A stretch of DNA of 53,339 nt. Origin: Gammaproteobacteria bacterium (GTDB lineage Bacteria > Pseudomonadota > Gammaproteobacteria > WFUO01). The notes beneath the pieces are model-generated. The model had not been told where the DNA came from. It was given only the letters and a program-made list of their open reading frames with translations, and did no database searches. Below, piece by piece: positions 24,955 through 34,115 of this stretch (positions within the stretch are counted from its first letter, which is position 1; each line of letters opens with the position of its first letter). The stretch is taken from positions 1 through 53,339 of the forward strand of contig WFUO01000065.1 of NCBI GenBank assembly GCA_015484945.1, in the 5' to 3' direction. The translations under genes and the position numbers were made by a program.

Positions 24955-25851
24955 TCACTCCGAATAGCCAAATGACTTCAATATGCGCTCGTTGTCAGAC
25001 CAGCCCTCCTTGACCTTGACCCACAGCTGTAGATAAACACGGCAATCACAGGCATGCTCCAGTTCCTTGCGTGCCTGCTTTCCAATCAGCCGCAGGGTAG
25101 CACCACCCTTGCCGATCACGATACCCTTCTGACTCTTGCGCTCGACCCAGATGATGGCGTCAATATGCAACACCCCATCCCTGAGCTTGTAGCCTTCCAC
25201 CTCGACGGTCGTGGCATAGGGCAATTCCTGCTGCAGGTTTCGCACCAGTTTTTCGCGAATGATTTCAGCGGCAACGAATCGCTCGGAACGATCGGTAACG
25301 TATTCTTCGGGAAACATGGCCTCCTGTTCCGGCAGACGGTCAGCTATGGCCTTCTCGATGACATCGACCTGCACACCATCGAAAGCGGACGCCGGTATGA
25401 TTTCGACATCCCCCAGCTGCTGGCGCAACATGTCAAGATAGGGCAGCAGACGCTGCTTGTTCTTGAGCATGTCGATTTTGTTGACTACAACGATCAATGG
25501 CGTATCTCTGTCACGCAGCATACCGGCGACATATTCATCCTCTTCCGTCCATTTGCCGGCTTCAACCATAAACACGATGATATCCACGTCACGGATGACA
25601 CTGATCGCCGCCTTGTTCATGTAACGGTTCATGGCCTTTTTCGCATTGCGGTGAAGGCCTGGTGTATCGACATAAATGTATTGACAGTTTCCCTCAGTCT
25701 TTATACCAAGAATCTGGTGCCTGGTGGTTTGCGGCTTGTTGGCGGTAATGCTGATCTTTTGACCAAGAATACGGTTGAGCAGAGTCGATTTGCCGACATT
25801 GGGCCGGCCGACGATGGCAATATAACCGCAACGGGAAACCTTATGATTCAT
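24955..25851 (-). CDS. era: GTPase Era
   Basis: A 298-residue GTPase needed for 30S ribosome maturation. GTPase motifs: GRPNVGKST (G1), QTTRHQILG (switch I), DTPGL (G3) and NKID (G4); the C-terminal KH domain carries GKGGATLRLIGKQARKELE, which binds the 3' end of 16S rRNA. The start overlaps the end of rnc by 11 bases, as in many gammaproteobacteria, so the two are probably coupled. Confidence 0.97.
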   Translation of the reverse strand: MNHKVSRCGYIAIVGRPNVGKSTLLNRILGQKISITANKPQTTRHQILGIKTEGNCQYIYVDTPGLHRNAKKAMNRYMNKAAISVIRDVDIIVFMVEAGKWTEEDEYVAGMLRDRDTPLIVVVNKIDMLKNKQRLLPYLDMLRQQLGDVEIIPASAFDGVQVDVIEKAIADRLPEQEAMFPEEYVTDRSERFVAAEIIREKLVRNLQQELPYATTVEVEGYKLRDGVLHIDAIIWVERKSQKGIVIGKGGATLRLIGKQARKELEHACDCRVYLQLWVKVKEGWSDNERILKSFGYSE

Positions 25852-26560
25852 GCTTGCCAGTAGCCGACTTCAGGATTCTGGAAAGAACCGACGCGGCAGC
25901 AGCTTGTTCAGCCTTGCGGCGACTGCTTCCCTCACCCTCGCCCTGCAGGTCAAGATCACTGATAGTGCAGCGTACCCGATAGTGGCGCTTATGCGCCTGC
26001 CCGCGCTCTTCAAGTATCGAATACTCGGGCAGCCCATGCTTGCGTGACTGCAAATACTCCTGCAGTCGGGTCTTGGGATCCTTGAGCGATTCGGGATCGG
26101 GAAGATTGTCCAGGTTATGCGCGTACATGGAGAGAATGATCTCACGGCAGGTATCGAAACCCGCATCCAGGTAGATGGCGCCCAACAGGGCCTCAAACAC
26201 ATCGGCAAGAATGGATGCACGCCGGTAGCCACCGCTCTTGAGCTCTCCGGGACCCAGCACCAGTTCGTCAGAGATACCCTGCTGCATGGCGATCTCGGCC
26301 AACCTGTTGCCATTGACCAATGATGCACGCATGCGGCTCAACTCACCTTCATCAGCATCGGGCATGCGGTGATAGAGTGCCGTGGAGATGACCAGACCCA
26401 GTACACTGTCACCAAGAAACTCCAGTCGTTCGTAGTTTCGGCTGCCGGCACTGCGGTGGGTCAGCGCCTGTTCCCGCAGGGCCTTATCCTTGAAGCGGTA
26501 TTCGAGTAACGGGCCCCTCATTGGTGCCAGCTGCTCAGTTGCTGATGATTTTGACGACAT
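25841..26560 (-). CDS. rnc: Ribonuclease III
   Basis: A 239-residue enzyme with an N-terminal nuclease domain (ALTHRS, then the signature ERLEFLGDSVLGLVIS, then ADVFEALLGAIYLDAG) and a C-terminal double-stranded RNA-binding domain (about 162-232, KTRLQEYLQSRK to RRKAEQAAAASVL). The acidic metal ligands of the signature are present. It processes rRNA precursors and mRNAs. ATG 26560 lies 26 bases inside the end of the DUF4845 gene, which suggests coupling; an internal ATG at 26521 would cut the domain short. Confidence 0.97.
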   Translation of the reverse strand: MSSKSSATEQLAPMRGPLLEYRFKDKALREQALTHRSAGSRNYERLEFLGDSVLGLVISTALYHRMPDADEGELSRMRASLVNGNRLAEIAMQQGISDELVLGPGELKSGGYRRASILADVFEALLGAIYLDAGFDTCREIILSMYAHNLDNLPDPESLKDPKTRLQEYLQSRKHGLPEYSILEERGQAHKRHYRVRCTISDLDLQGEGEGSSRRKAEQAAAASVLSRILKSATGKHES

Positions 26561-26918
26561 CCCTGAATTTCACGATGACATCGATGTTGCCGACGATCTT
26601 CTGGCGTATTTCGTAATTGGACTCCAATAGCAACACATTGTCCTTTTTGGTGATCTTTATGGCCTTGCGTGGATCGACACGATCGATGTCATCGATATCG
26701 AATCGTTTCTGCAACATCTTGCGGATTTCGGTAACGGATTTCCTGGTGATTCCTGGTTCACGCTTGAAGGACTTGAGTTGACTGCTTACCTTGTAGGCCT
26801 CCAGATAAACGGGAGTCAATCTGAGAGTGAGCAATACGAAAAAGCCAATCAGCGCAAGAACGGTCAACCAGCCGATGGCTGTCATACCTCGTTGGGTTTT
26901 CATCATGTAATCTCTCAT
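26535..26918 (-). CDS. DUF4845 membrane protein
   Basis: A 127-residue protein with one N-terminal membrane helix (MTAIGWLTVLALIGFFVLLTLRL, about residues 12-34) in a pilin-like context (KTQRGM before the helix), then a soluble part. The family is encoded between lepB and rnc in many gammaproteobacteria, as here. Function is unknown; the pilin-like start suggests it may be a LepB substrate or partner, which is inference. An AAGGTGA site lies 5 bases before ATG 26918. Confidence 0.87.
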   Translation of the reverse strand: MRDYMMKTQRGMTAIGWLTVLALIGFFVLLTLRLTPVYLEAYKVSSQLKSFKREPGITRKSVTEIRKMLQKRFDIDDIDRVDPRKAIKITKKDNVLLLESNYEIRQKIVGNIDVIVKFRDVVKIISN

Positions 26919-26922
26919 ATCG

Positions 26923-27747
26923 TCACCTTATTATCGTCCCTATCCTTTTCCATAGCGGGCCACTCTTGATCGGATCCCAGTTGAACCAGATCATGAAGGC
27001 CTTGCCAACCAGATTTTTCTCGGGCACGGCACACCAGAAACGGCTGTCGTAACTGTTGTCGCGATTGTCGCCCATGACGAAATAATGGCCTTTCGGTACC
27101 TTGTAGGCGCCATTCTCAAGACATCGGTAAAACTGCGCAGGCACCCCTGCACCAAGTAATATGCGGTGACGCACCTTGCCGATTGTCTCGCTCATTTCAG
27201 TTGCGCCGGAGGCCTTCGACGCCACCCCGGAACCGATGAATATTCTTTTTCCCGCATACACCAAGGGTTTACCGTTAACATAAACCCTATTGTTACGATA
27301 CGCAATCGTATCGCCAGGCATACCGACGACACGCTTGATATAGTCCTGTGACGGATCTTCGGGAAAACGGAATACAATGACATCACCGCGTTGCGGGCTT
27401 CCGGTATCGATGATCTTCTTGTTGATGACCGGCAACTTGATGCCATAGGCAAACTTGTTGACGAGAATGAAATCGCCATTGAGCAGGGTTGGCATCATGG
27501 AACCCGAAGGAATACGGAATGGCTCGACGATAAATGATCGCAGAATCAGAACGATGACGATGATTGGAAAGAAAGAACGTGAATATTCGACGTACCACGG
27601 CTCCTTCAATATCTCTTCCTGCAGATCATCAGGCAAACCCTGAGCCTGCCGTTGTCTGGCCGGGCGCCAGAATTTCACGTCCGCCAGCCAGACCAGGCCG
27701 GTAAGCAGGGAAAGAAAAAACAGAATGGTTGGAAAATCAAATTGCAT
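26923..27747 (-). CDS. lepB: Signal peptidase I
   Basis: A 274-residue inner-membrane protease with two N-terminal hydrophobic segments (about 5-23 and 59-76). The catalytic dyad is Ser83 in PSGSMMPTL and Lys138 in [11 protein letters not shown]; box E reads [20 protein letters not shown]-like with FWCAVP here. It removes signal peptides from exported proteins such as the RseB, rhodanese and DegQ-like products encoded nearby. It follows lepA by 20 bases. Confidence 0.96.
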   Translation of the reverse strand: [274 protein letters not shown]

Positions 27748-27767
27748 GCAACTATCCTTTGTCGGGT

Positions 27768-29561
27768 CTATTTCTCGCCGGTTCTCAGAACAGCGAGGAA
27801 AGCCTCCTGGGGAATCTCGACCTTGCCAAGCTGTTTCATGCGCTTCTTGCCCGCTTTCTGTTTCTCTAGCAACTTGCGCTTGCGGGTCACGTCACCTCCG
27901 TAACACTTGGCGGTAACATTCTTGCGCAAGGCCTTGACGTTGGATCTGGCAATGATATGTGATCCTATGGCGGCCTGTATGGCTACGTCGAACATCTGGC
28001 GCGGAATGATCTCACGCATCTTTTCCACCAGCTCCCGGCCACGGCGCTGGCTCTGGTCACGATGAACGATGAGCGACAGGGCATCGACGCGTTCGCCATT
28101 GATCAGCACGTCCAGCTTGACCAGGGGGGCGGCCTGAAAACGCTCGAACTGGTAGTCGAAAGATGCATAACCGCGGCTGACCGACTTCAGGCGATCAAAG
28201 AAGTCCAGCACCACTTCGCTGAGTGGCAGCTCGAACTGCACCGATACCTGGTTGCCAAGATACTGTATGTTGCGCTGCACGCCGCGTTTCTCGATACACA
28301 GGGTAATGATGGCGCCGACATAGTCGGAAGGCACGAGGATATTGGCAAGTATGATCGGTTCACGGATCTCGGCAATCTTGTTGACCGGTGGCAGATCGGC
28401 CGGGTTGTCAACCATGATGATCTCGCCCTTGGTATCCTCCACCTCATAGATCACGGTCGGCGCGGTGGTAATCAGATCCAGACCATATTCACGTTCGAGC
28501 CGTTCCTGAACTATCTCCATATGCAGCATGCCGAGAAAACCGCAACGGAATCCAAACCCCAGCGCCGACGATGTCTCGGGTTCGAAATGCAGGGCCGCAT
28601 CGTTTAAGCGCAGCTTGTGCAGGGCCTCACGCAGATCCTCATAGTCGTCAGAGCTGATCGGATACAGGCCCGCGAACACCCGTGGCTGCATACGTTGGAA
28701 CCCAGGCAGGGCTTCATTGGCAGGATTGTCAACCGTGGTCAGCGTATCACCAACCGGTGCGCCATCGATGTCCTTGATGCCGGAGATGACATAACCCACC
28801 TCGCCAGCCTTGAGCTCATCCCTGTCCTTGCGTTTGGGCGTAAAAACACCCACTTTTTCTATCTGGTAACTGCGGCCGGTGGACATGACCTGAATCTTTT
28901 GCCTGGACTGCATTCGCCCCTGCATAACCCTGACCAGTGAGATGACGCCAACATAGTTGTCGAACCACGAATCGATGATAAGCGCCTGCAACGGCGCCTC
29001 GGGATCGCCTTGCGGCGGCGGGATCCGCCGGATCAGCTGTTCCAGCAGATCTTCGACACCGGCCCCGGTCTTGGCGCTGATTTCGATCGCATCATCGGCC
29101 TCGATACCGATGACATCCTCGATCTCCTGCTTGACCCGTTCGGGCTCGGCGGCAGGCAGATCGATCTTGTTGAGCACCGGCACGACCTCCAGGCCAAGGT
29201 CGATGGCCGTATAGCAGTTGGCCACACTTTGCGCCTCGACTCCCTGCGAGGCATCGACCACCAGCAATGCGCCCTCACAGGCTGCCAGCGAGCGTGAAAC
29301 CTCGTAGGAAAAATCCACATGCCCGGGGGTATCGATGAAATTGAGCTGATAGACATGGCCGTCACGAGCCCTGTAGTCCAGCGTGACGCTTTGTGCCTTG
29401 ATGGTGATGCCGCGCTCGCGCTCGATGTCCATGGAATCGAGCACCTGCTCCTGCATCTCGCGCTCACTCAGGCCACCGCAGATCTGAATAAACCGGTCGG
29501 CAAGTGTGGATTTACCATGATCGATATGGGCAATGATGGAAAAGTTGCGAACGTACTGCAT
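27768..29561 (-). CDS. lepA: Elongation factor 4 (LepA)
   Basis: A 597-residue translational GTPase, exactly the usual length. Motifs: [15 protein letters not shown] (G1), [11 protein letters not shown] (switch I), [12 protein letters not shown] (G3), NKIDLP (G4); later [23 protein letters not shown] (domain III) and the LepA-specific C-terminal domain with [17 protein letters not shown]. It acts on ribosomes during initiation and translocation under stress. It starts six bases after the glutaredoxin-like gene. Confidence 0.98.
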   Translation of the reverse strand: MQYVRNFSIIAHIDHGKSTLADRFIQICGGLSEREMQEQVLDSMDIERERGITIKAQSVTLDYRARDGHVYQLNFIDTPGHVDFSYEVSRSLAACEGALLVVDASQGVEAQSVANCYTAIDLGLEVVPVLNKIDLPAAEPERVKQEIEDVIGIEADDAIEISAKTGAGVEDLLEQLIRRIPPPQGDPEAPLQALIIDSWFDNYVGVISLVRVMQGRMQSRQKIQVMSTGRSYQIEKVGVFTPKRKDRDELKAGEVGYVISGIKDIDGAPVGDTLTTVDNPANEALPGFQRMQPRVFAGLYPISSDDYEDLREALHKLRLNDAALHFEPETSSALGFGFRCGFLGMLHMEIVQERLEREYGLDLITTAPTVIYEVEDTKGEIIMVDNPADLPPVNKIAEIREPIILANILVPSDYVGAIITLCIEKRGVQRNIQYLGNQVSVQFELPLSEVVLDFFDRLKSVSRGYASFDYQFERFQAAPLVKLDVLINGERVDALSLIVHRDQSQRRGRELVEKMREIIPRQMFDVAIQAAIGSHIIARSNVKALRKNVTAKCYGGDVTRKRKLLEKQKAGKKRMKQLGKVEIPQEAFLAVLRTGEK

Positions 29562-29566
29562 GATTT

Positions 29567-29812
29567 TCAGGCGTTTTCCGCCAGGAACTCCCTGAGAGTG
29601 ACTGGATCGAGCGTATAGTGGCAGATTTCCCGCTCACCCGCCATAAGAACCGGTATGCGGGTCCCGTAGCGGGCTTGCAATTCAGCCTTGCTGTCGATAT
29701 CGACGAGTTGAAGCTCGAGTGTGTCCGCTTCGGGCATCAGCAGCAGATCCCTGTGCATGTCCTCGCACAAGTGACAACCATGACGCATGTAGAGGGTCAG
29801 TTTCGGCATCAT
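29567..29812 (-). CDS. Glutaredoxin-family protein with CHLC motif
   Basis: An 81-residue thioredoxin-fold protein. The redox site is CHLC (residues 14-17, in [12 protein letters not shown]), and cis-Pro lies in the RIPVLM segment; it belongs to the short glutaredoxin-like (DUF836) group. It may reduce or sense disulfides in the cytosol; the partner is unknown. It lies between degQ (87-base gap with hairpins) and lepA (gap of five bases), so it is probably the first gene of the lepA transcript or reached by readthrough from the sigma-E operon. Confidence 0.86.
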   Translation of the reverse strand: MMPKLTLYMRHGCHLCEDMHRDLLLMPEADTLELQLVDIDSKAELQARYGTRIPVLMAGEREICHYTLDPVTLREFLAENA

Positions 29813-29863
29813 ACCAGCCCGGGATCGACGAAAGGCGGCAGTATATCACGCCATCCCGAAACC

Positions 29864-29888
29864 CCGGTAGCATGCGGTGTGCTGCCGG
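29864..29888. repeat. Imperfect hairpin in the degQ-glutaredoxin gap
   Basis: CCGGTAGCA (29864-29872) and TGCTGCCGG (29880-29888) pair over 8 of 9 bases (the odd pair is G-T in one strand, C-A in the other) around a 7-base loop. It abuts the next hairpin, so the minus-strand transcript would carry two stem-loops in tandem between degQ and the glutaredoxin-like gene. Confidence 0.45.
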
Positions 29889-29910
29889 ATACCCTGGGAT
29901 CAGGGTATCC
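29887..29910 (-). terminator. Perfect 10-bp hairpin over the degQ stop codon
   Basis: Arms GGATACCCTG (29887-29896) and CAGGGTATCC (29901-29910) pair perfectly around a four-base loop. The degQ stop (29900-29902) is inside it. No T-run follows on the minus strand, so it is not a standard Rho-independent terminator; it may act as a partial attenuator or a 3' RNA-stabilising structure at the boundary between the sigma-E operon and the lepA genes. Confidence 0.55.
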
Positions 29911-31309
29911 GAATGACGACGAACTTCGCCCCCGTGGTGCGTTGGATGAGTATCGAAACCTTGCTGCCGGAACGCAGACGCCGATCGATACCCATGAACT
30001 GCTCAACGGTGGCCAGCTTGACCTCGTTCATCATGGCAATGATGTCGCCCTTGCGGATACCGGCATCCCTGGCGGGTCCATCATCGACACGGATCACCAG
30101 CAGCCCAAAGCGTCCAAGATCCAGGGCATCGCGCAATTCCTGTTCGGGTATGCGCACGCCCAGGCCCAGACGCTTGCTGTAATAAAACCGCCGTCCCTTG
30201 CCCGGCTGGCGTGTGGCGCGCTTGTCCGACAACGGCCTGAGCCGCACGTACAGGGTCCGCCGCCTGCCATTGCGTATCAGCTCGACACGCACCTTTTTTC
30301 CTACCGGTGATGCCCCGACAATGGGCGGCAGTTGATCAGACTTTACGATGCGCCTGCCATTGAAACTGACGATGATGTCGCCAATACGCAGGCCGGCCTT
30401 GTCAGCCGGCCCGCCGGGCACCACACGCGTGACCAGGGCGCCGACCGGCTTGCTCATGCCAAAGGAATCGGCCAGCTCGCGGGTCACATCCTGAATGAAA
30501 ACACCCAGCCAGCCACGCACGACCTTTCCACGCGTACGCAGTTGGCGCACCACGGCCATGGCCATGTCGATGGGGATCGCAAACGACAGCCCCATGTAAC
30601 CGCCGGTACGGCTGAATATCTGTGCGTTGACGCCTATCACCTCGCCCTTGAGATTGAACAACGGGCCACCGGAATTGCCGGGATTGATGGCGACATCTGT
30701 CTGGATGAACGGTACATAGGTATCGTTGGGCAAGCTGCGGCCCTTGGCACTGACAATACCTGCGGTCACGGTGTAGTCGAAACCGAACGGTGAACCGATG
30801 GCCATGACCCATTCACCCACCCTGAGCCGGCTGGAACTTCCGATCCGGGCGACCGGCAGCCCCCTTGCCTTGATCTTCAGCAGCGCAATGTCACTGCGCC
30901 GGTCGGCGCCGACCAGACGCGCGGTAAACTCGCGACGGTCACTGAGGCGAACAATGATTTCGCTGGCCTGCCTGATGACATGACGGTTGGTGATGATGTA
31001 GCCATCAGATGAAATGATGAATCCTGACCCAAGTGAACGCTTGCGCAAGCCGGGCAGCTTGCCATTACGCTCACGCAGGTAACGCTTGAGCAATTCATTG
31101 TAGGGAATGTTGCGTGAAGCGGCGGATTTGCGCCGCTTGCGGTAACGGGCAATGGCCTCCTTGCTGCCACGCAGGGTGCTGATATTGACGACCACCGGCC
31201 GCACTTTCTGAACCAGATCCGTGAAATCCGGCAAGCCGCGTGCGAAAGCAGACGATATTGATAGCAGTCCTCCGGCAAGGAAGACGAATACGGGCAAAAT
31301 CTTTCTCAT
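29900..31309 (-). CDS. degQ: DegQ/MucD-type periplasmic serine protease
   Basis: A 469-residue HtrA-family protease with a signal peptide (MRKILPVFVFLAGGLLSISSAFA). The trypsin-like domain has the triad His110 (ITNRHVI), Asp140 (RSDIALLKI) and Ser213 (GNSGGPL); two PDZ domains follow (about 265-355 and 385-465). It degrades or refolds misfolded periplasmic proteins. It is downstream of rseC in the sigma-E operon, the position of mucD in Pseudomonas. The start at ATG 31309 is set by the signal peptide; the open frame upstream is not real. Confidence 0.95.
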   Translation of the reverse strand: MRKILPVFVFLAGGLLSISSAFARGLPDFTDLVQKVRPVVVNISTLRGSKEAIARYRKRRKSAASRNIPYNELLKRYLRERNGKLPGLRKRSLGSGFIISSDGYIITNRHVIRQASEIIVRLSDRREFTARLVGADRRSDIALLKIKARGLPVARIGSSSRLRVGEWVMAIGSPFGFDYTVTAGIVSAKGRSLPNDTYVPFIQTDVAINPGNSGGPLFNLKGEVIGVNAQIFSRTGGYMGLSFAIPIDMAMAVVRQLRTRGKVVRGWLGVFIQDVTRELADSFGMSKPVGALVTRVVPGGPADKAGLRIGDIIVSFNGRRIVKSDQLPPIVGASPVGKKVRVELIRNGRRRTLYVRLRPLSDKRATRQPGKGRRFYYSKRLGLGVRIPEQELRDALDLGRFGLLVIRVDDGPARDAGIRKGDIIAMMNEVKLATVEQFMGIDRRLRSGSKVSILIQRTTGAKFVVIRIP

Positions 31310-31322
31310 TGTGCTTCTGTCC

Positions 31323-31760
31323 CTATGCAGTGATCTTGCGCAGTATGACCGGCTGGTATTCCTTGTTGCCGATATTACGACAACTGAAACGGCCAAGCCA
31401 GACAAAGCCTGCCACCAACCCGGACAGGCCGGACAGAATGATGAAGGGCTCATTGTTGTCAAACAGCCAGCGGCCTATCAGGGCGAATACGATCAGCAGC
31501 AACAGGGGAACCATGTACACCGCCAAAGACCCCTTGACCAGGGCACGCTCATCGAGGCCAACGATGACTCGATCGCCGGCTTCAACCTTAAGACCGGATA
31601 CGGCGCGCACACGTGACATACGCTGGCCCATAACCTTGCCCAACACGGTCGTGCCACAGCCGCCGCGCACGCTGCACTGACCGCAGGCGCTCTGGCGTTG
31701 CAGGGCTATCCATACCCCCTGTGCATCACTCCTGACGACAGTGGCCTGCTCCTCGATCAC
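31323..31760 (-). CDS. rseC: RseC/MucC family membrane protein
   Basis: A 145-residue protein with four clustered cysteines near the N-terminus (CGQC at about 26-29, then GGCG) and two membrane helices (about 80-97 and 106-123, from VYMVPLLLLIVFALIG and FIILSGLSGLVAGFVWLG). RseC proteins sit in the inner membrane and are linked to sigma-E control and to reduction of SoxR. It begins one base after the rseB stop and is 13 bases before degQ. Confidence 0.9.
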   Translation of the reverse strand: MIEEQATVVRSDAQGVWIALQRQSACGQCSVRGGCGTTVLGKVMGQRMSRVRAVSGLKVEAGDRVIVGLDERALVKGSLAVYMVPLLLLIVFALIGRWLFDNNEPFIILSGLSGLVAGFVWLGRFSCRNIGNKEYQPVILRKITA

Positions 31761-31761
31761 C

Positions 31762-32739
31762 TTACCTTGCCTTCGTGTAGCGCAGTGACTTGCCGATCAT
31801 TTCCACGGTGGCGCGTGGCACTTCCCCGACCACGGTGACGTTGTAACCATTGACCTTGCCGCCCCAGGCATTGACCGCGGCCATGCGCGAGGCGCCACGC
31901 AATGCGGGTTTGCCGGAGGATTTTTCGATATACACCGAGACCGAAGCGAGACCATCAGTGAACATCAGATGCTCGACCTGCCCCTTGCTGGTCGGCATAC
32001 CATGACTGGCATGTACGGTCATCATGAACCCCCTTGGCAGGCGCATGACCTTCCACGGGCTGTTGTGCTGGCGTGAATGCGCCTTGTTGTCGCCGGCCTT
32101 GAGCTGGAAACGCCGATAGCCCTTGCTGTGAATCGTCTGGGCTACACGTTCTTTGGGAATCTTGTCATGAATCCTGAGTACGGTAAACATGACCTTCTCG
32201 ACCACTTCGCCCCTTTCGTTGATAAGGTCGGACATCAACAGCAGGCCTGTCTTGCGGTCGATCCACAAACGGTAACCATAGCGGTAGCCATCCTTCGGAA
32301 TCACGGCCACGACCTGGGCATCGCGCCCTGCGATGCGCCCACTGGAAACCACCCGGAAACGGTAGAATTTTTCCAGCCGCCCGGTATCGTTGAGCAAGGC
32401 GCTGGGAATGTACTTGCGTGAACGGCTCTTTTCCACCACCACGGAGCGGCTGTCGGGCAGGATGCAGATGAGACTGTTGCGATCACGAATGATCTCACGC
32501 GCAACACCATTGAGCGACAGCAGCCGCTCCTGTTCGCCTTCTCTGTCAGCGCGATGAATGAGCTGCATGGACTCGATGCGGTTGTCATGCAAGTAAACAA
32601 AAACGCCCTCGTAGTTGAGGCGCTTGACCGCCTTGGCCATGCGATCCAACCAGTAATGCGCCTGCTCAGAGGCCTTGTCGTGTGCCTGCAATTGCATCGG
32701 CAACAGCAGGCACAGTAAGAACCCGCGTAGCTTCATCAA
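31762..32739 (-). CDS. rseB: Sigma-E regulatory protein RseB/MucB
   Basis: A 325-residue periplasmic protein with a signal peptide (MMKLRGFLLCLLLPMQLQAH). The N-terminal part is the LolA-like lipid/LPS-sensing domain (WLDRMAKAVKRLNYEGVFVYLHDN), and the C-terminal part is the RseA-binding domain. It shields RseA from DegS cleavage until envelope damage is sensed. Its start directly abuts the rseA stop. Confidence 0.93.
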   Translation of the reverse strand: MMKLRGFLLCLLLPMQLQAHDKASEQAHYWLDRMAKAVKRLNYEGVFVYLHDNRIESMQLIHRADREGEQERLLSLNGVAREIIRDRNSLICILPDSRSVVVEKSRSRKYIPSALLNDTGRLEKFYRFRVVSSGRIAGRDAQVVAVIPKDGYRYGYRLWIDRKTGLLLMSDLINERGEVVEKVMFTVLRIHDKIPKERVAQTIHSKGYRRFQLKAGDNKAHSRQHNSPWKVMRLPRGFMMTVHASHGMPTSKGQVEHLMFTDGLASVSVYIEKSSGKPALRGASRMAAVNAWGGKVNGYNVTVVGEVPRATVEMIGKSLRYTKAR

Positions 32740-33300
32740 TCACTTCCTTGCCGGCACGGCATCATAGCCCACGATCCTGCGGTACTGGAGAATGCCCTGG
32801 ATACTGGTAGCCGCCGAATACTCGTTGTGATTGACAAGATAACTGTTCAGACGCGCCTGTACCTCGGGCTGCTGGGTGTCCCAACGCGTGCCGGAGACCT
32901 GGCGGAAGCCGTCACGGGGCATCGAGGCCGTGGTAGCCACCGGAATCGTATCGATACCGGTATCCGTACCGATACGTTGCACGCCGACGATGACCATGGC
33001 CGCCACCGAGGCCGCCACAGCCAGTCCGGCCAGGGGCCGGGCCAGACGCGCCAGTCTGACGGCCAATGGCAGCGACTCGATATGCTCGTTGTCGATGGCC
33101 CGCATGACGCGTTCGCTGAAACCCGTATCCACCTGCTCGGGCAGATCCCTGTGCAGGGTATCGTGGATCAACTGGTAGCGGCGCCACATCTGACGAAGTG
33201 CTGGATCACTCTCCATGCGCCGCAACAACAGCTCACGCTCGCTGGCAGGCAGCTCGCCATCGACGAGTGCCGAAATCTGTTCTTTGATACTGTCAGTCAT
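32740..33300 (-). CDS. rseA: Anti-sigma-E factor RseA/MucA
   Basis: A 186-residue single-span membrane protein. The cytosolic N-terminus (KEQISALVDGELPASERELLLRRM, then LRQMWRRYQLIHDTLHRDLP) matches the sigma-E-binding domain, one membrane helix lies at about 88-108, and the periplasmic tail ends near residue 186. It holds RpoE inactive until it is cut by proteases of the stress cascade. It is 18 bases after rpoE. Confidence 0.93.
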   Translation of the reverse strand: MTDSIKEQISALVDGELPASERELLLRRMESDPALRQMWRRYQLIHDTLHRDLPEQVDTGFSERVMRAIDNEHIESLPLAVRLARLARPLAGLAVAASVAAMVIVGVQRIGTDTGIDTIPVATTASMPRDGFRQVSGTRWDTQQPEVQARLNSYLVNHNEYSAATSIQGILQYRRIVGYDAVPARK

Positions 33301-33318
33301 TTCAACAACCTCTGTTTT

Positions 33319-33894
33319 CTATGACAACAACGGGGCCAGCTTGTTGTCGATGGCTTCCCTGGCCCTGAAAATCCTCGACCTGACCGTGCCCACCGGGCAA
33401 TCCATGGTCAGGGCAATGTCCTCATAGCTCATCCCTTCCAGTTCACGCAGCGTGATTGCTGTGCGCAGGTCGTCCGGCAGTTCCTCTATGGCCTGCAGAA
33501 CGGTCTGCTCGATCTCGTCCTTGAGCAGCAGGCGCTCTGGCGTGTCCTGCTCGTTGCGCATGCCATCCATGCCGATCTGCTCCGCATCCATGGCGTCGAT
33601 ATCACTGCCCGGCGGTCTCCTGTCACGGGCTACAAGCCAGTTTTTGGCGGTGTTGATCGCGATCCGGTACAGCCAGGTATAGAAGGCGCTGTCGCCACGA
33701 AACCGCGAAATCGCTCGATAGGCCTTGATGAACGCCTCCTGAGCGATGTCCTGCGCGTCACCCGGTTCATGCACGTAACGAGAGACGAGTTTGATGATCT
33801 TGAGTTGGTACTTGCCCACAAGAATATCAAACGCCCGTTTGTCTCCCGCCTGTACCCGCCTGACCAGTTCCTGGTCAACTGCATTTTCGGACAT
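33319..33894 (-). CDS. rpoE: RNA polymerase sigma-E factor (RpoE/AlgU)
   Basis: A 191-residue ECF sigma factor, closely matching RpoE. Region 2 includes KYQLKIIKLVSRYVHE, DIAQEAFIKAYRAI and FRGDSAFYTWLYRIAINTAKNWL; region 4 has LPDDLRTAITLRELEGMSYEDIA and CPVGTVRSRIFRAREAID. It directs transcription of envelope-stress genes. ATG 33894 is chosen; the frame also has a TTG at 33903. A sigma-E-type promoter lies upstream, so the gene is probably self-activated. Confidence 0.97.
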   Translation of the reverse strand: MSENAVDQELVRRVQAGDKRAFDILVGKYQLKIIKLVSRYVHEPGDAQDIAQEAFIKAYRAISRFRGDSAFYTWLYRIAINTAKNWLVARDRRPPGSDIDAMDAEQIGMDGMRNEQDTPERLLLKDEIEQTVLQAIEELPDDLRTAITLRELEGMSYEDIALTMDCPVGTVRSRIFRAREAIDNKLAPLLS

Positions 33895-33931
33895 GGCGCT
33901 CAATGTCCACCACCAGCCTGTCTTGTATGCC

Positions 33932-33959
33932 TATAGACCATGGCGGGATCGTTAGGTTC
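33932..33959 (-). promoter_or_regulatory. Putative sigma-E promoter of the rpoE operon
   Basis: Read on the minus strand, GAACCT (bases 33959-33954) is separated by exactly 16 bases from TCTAT (33937-33933). The sigma-E/AlgU consensus is GAACTT, 16-17 bases, TCTRA. This leaves about 30 bases of leader before ATG 33894. The match and position support autoregulation of rpoE; this is inference from pattern. Confidence 0.6.
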
Positions 33960-34081
33960 GCTTTTGATTGTCATTTTTCTCAGATAATCAGTGATCTGGG
34001 TCAATAATGTCCGCCTGTCGTGCTTGCCGGGCACGCGCCAACTCGCGCCTTACCGCCAATGGTACCCCAAGTTGCGGTATT

Positions 34082-34109
34082 TTGTGGAATTTTTCAAATC
34101 GATTACACT
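34082..34109 (+). promoter_or_regulatory. Possible sigma-70 promoter of nadB
   Basis: TTGTGG (34082-34087), a 16-base spacer and TACACT (34104-34109). The -10 ends only six bases before ATG 34116, so transcription would begin at or next to the start codon, giving a leaderless mRNA; no ribosome-binding site is seen before the ATG. Confidence 0.35.
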
Positions 34110-34115
34110 AGCTTG

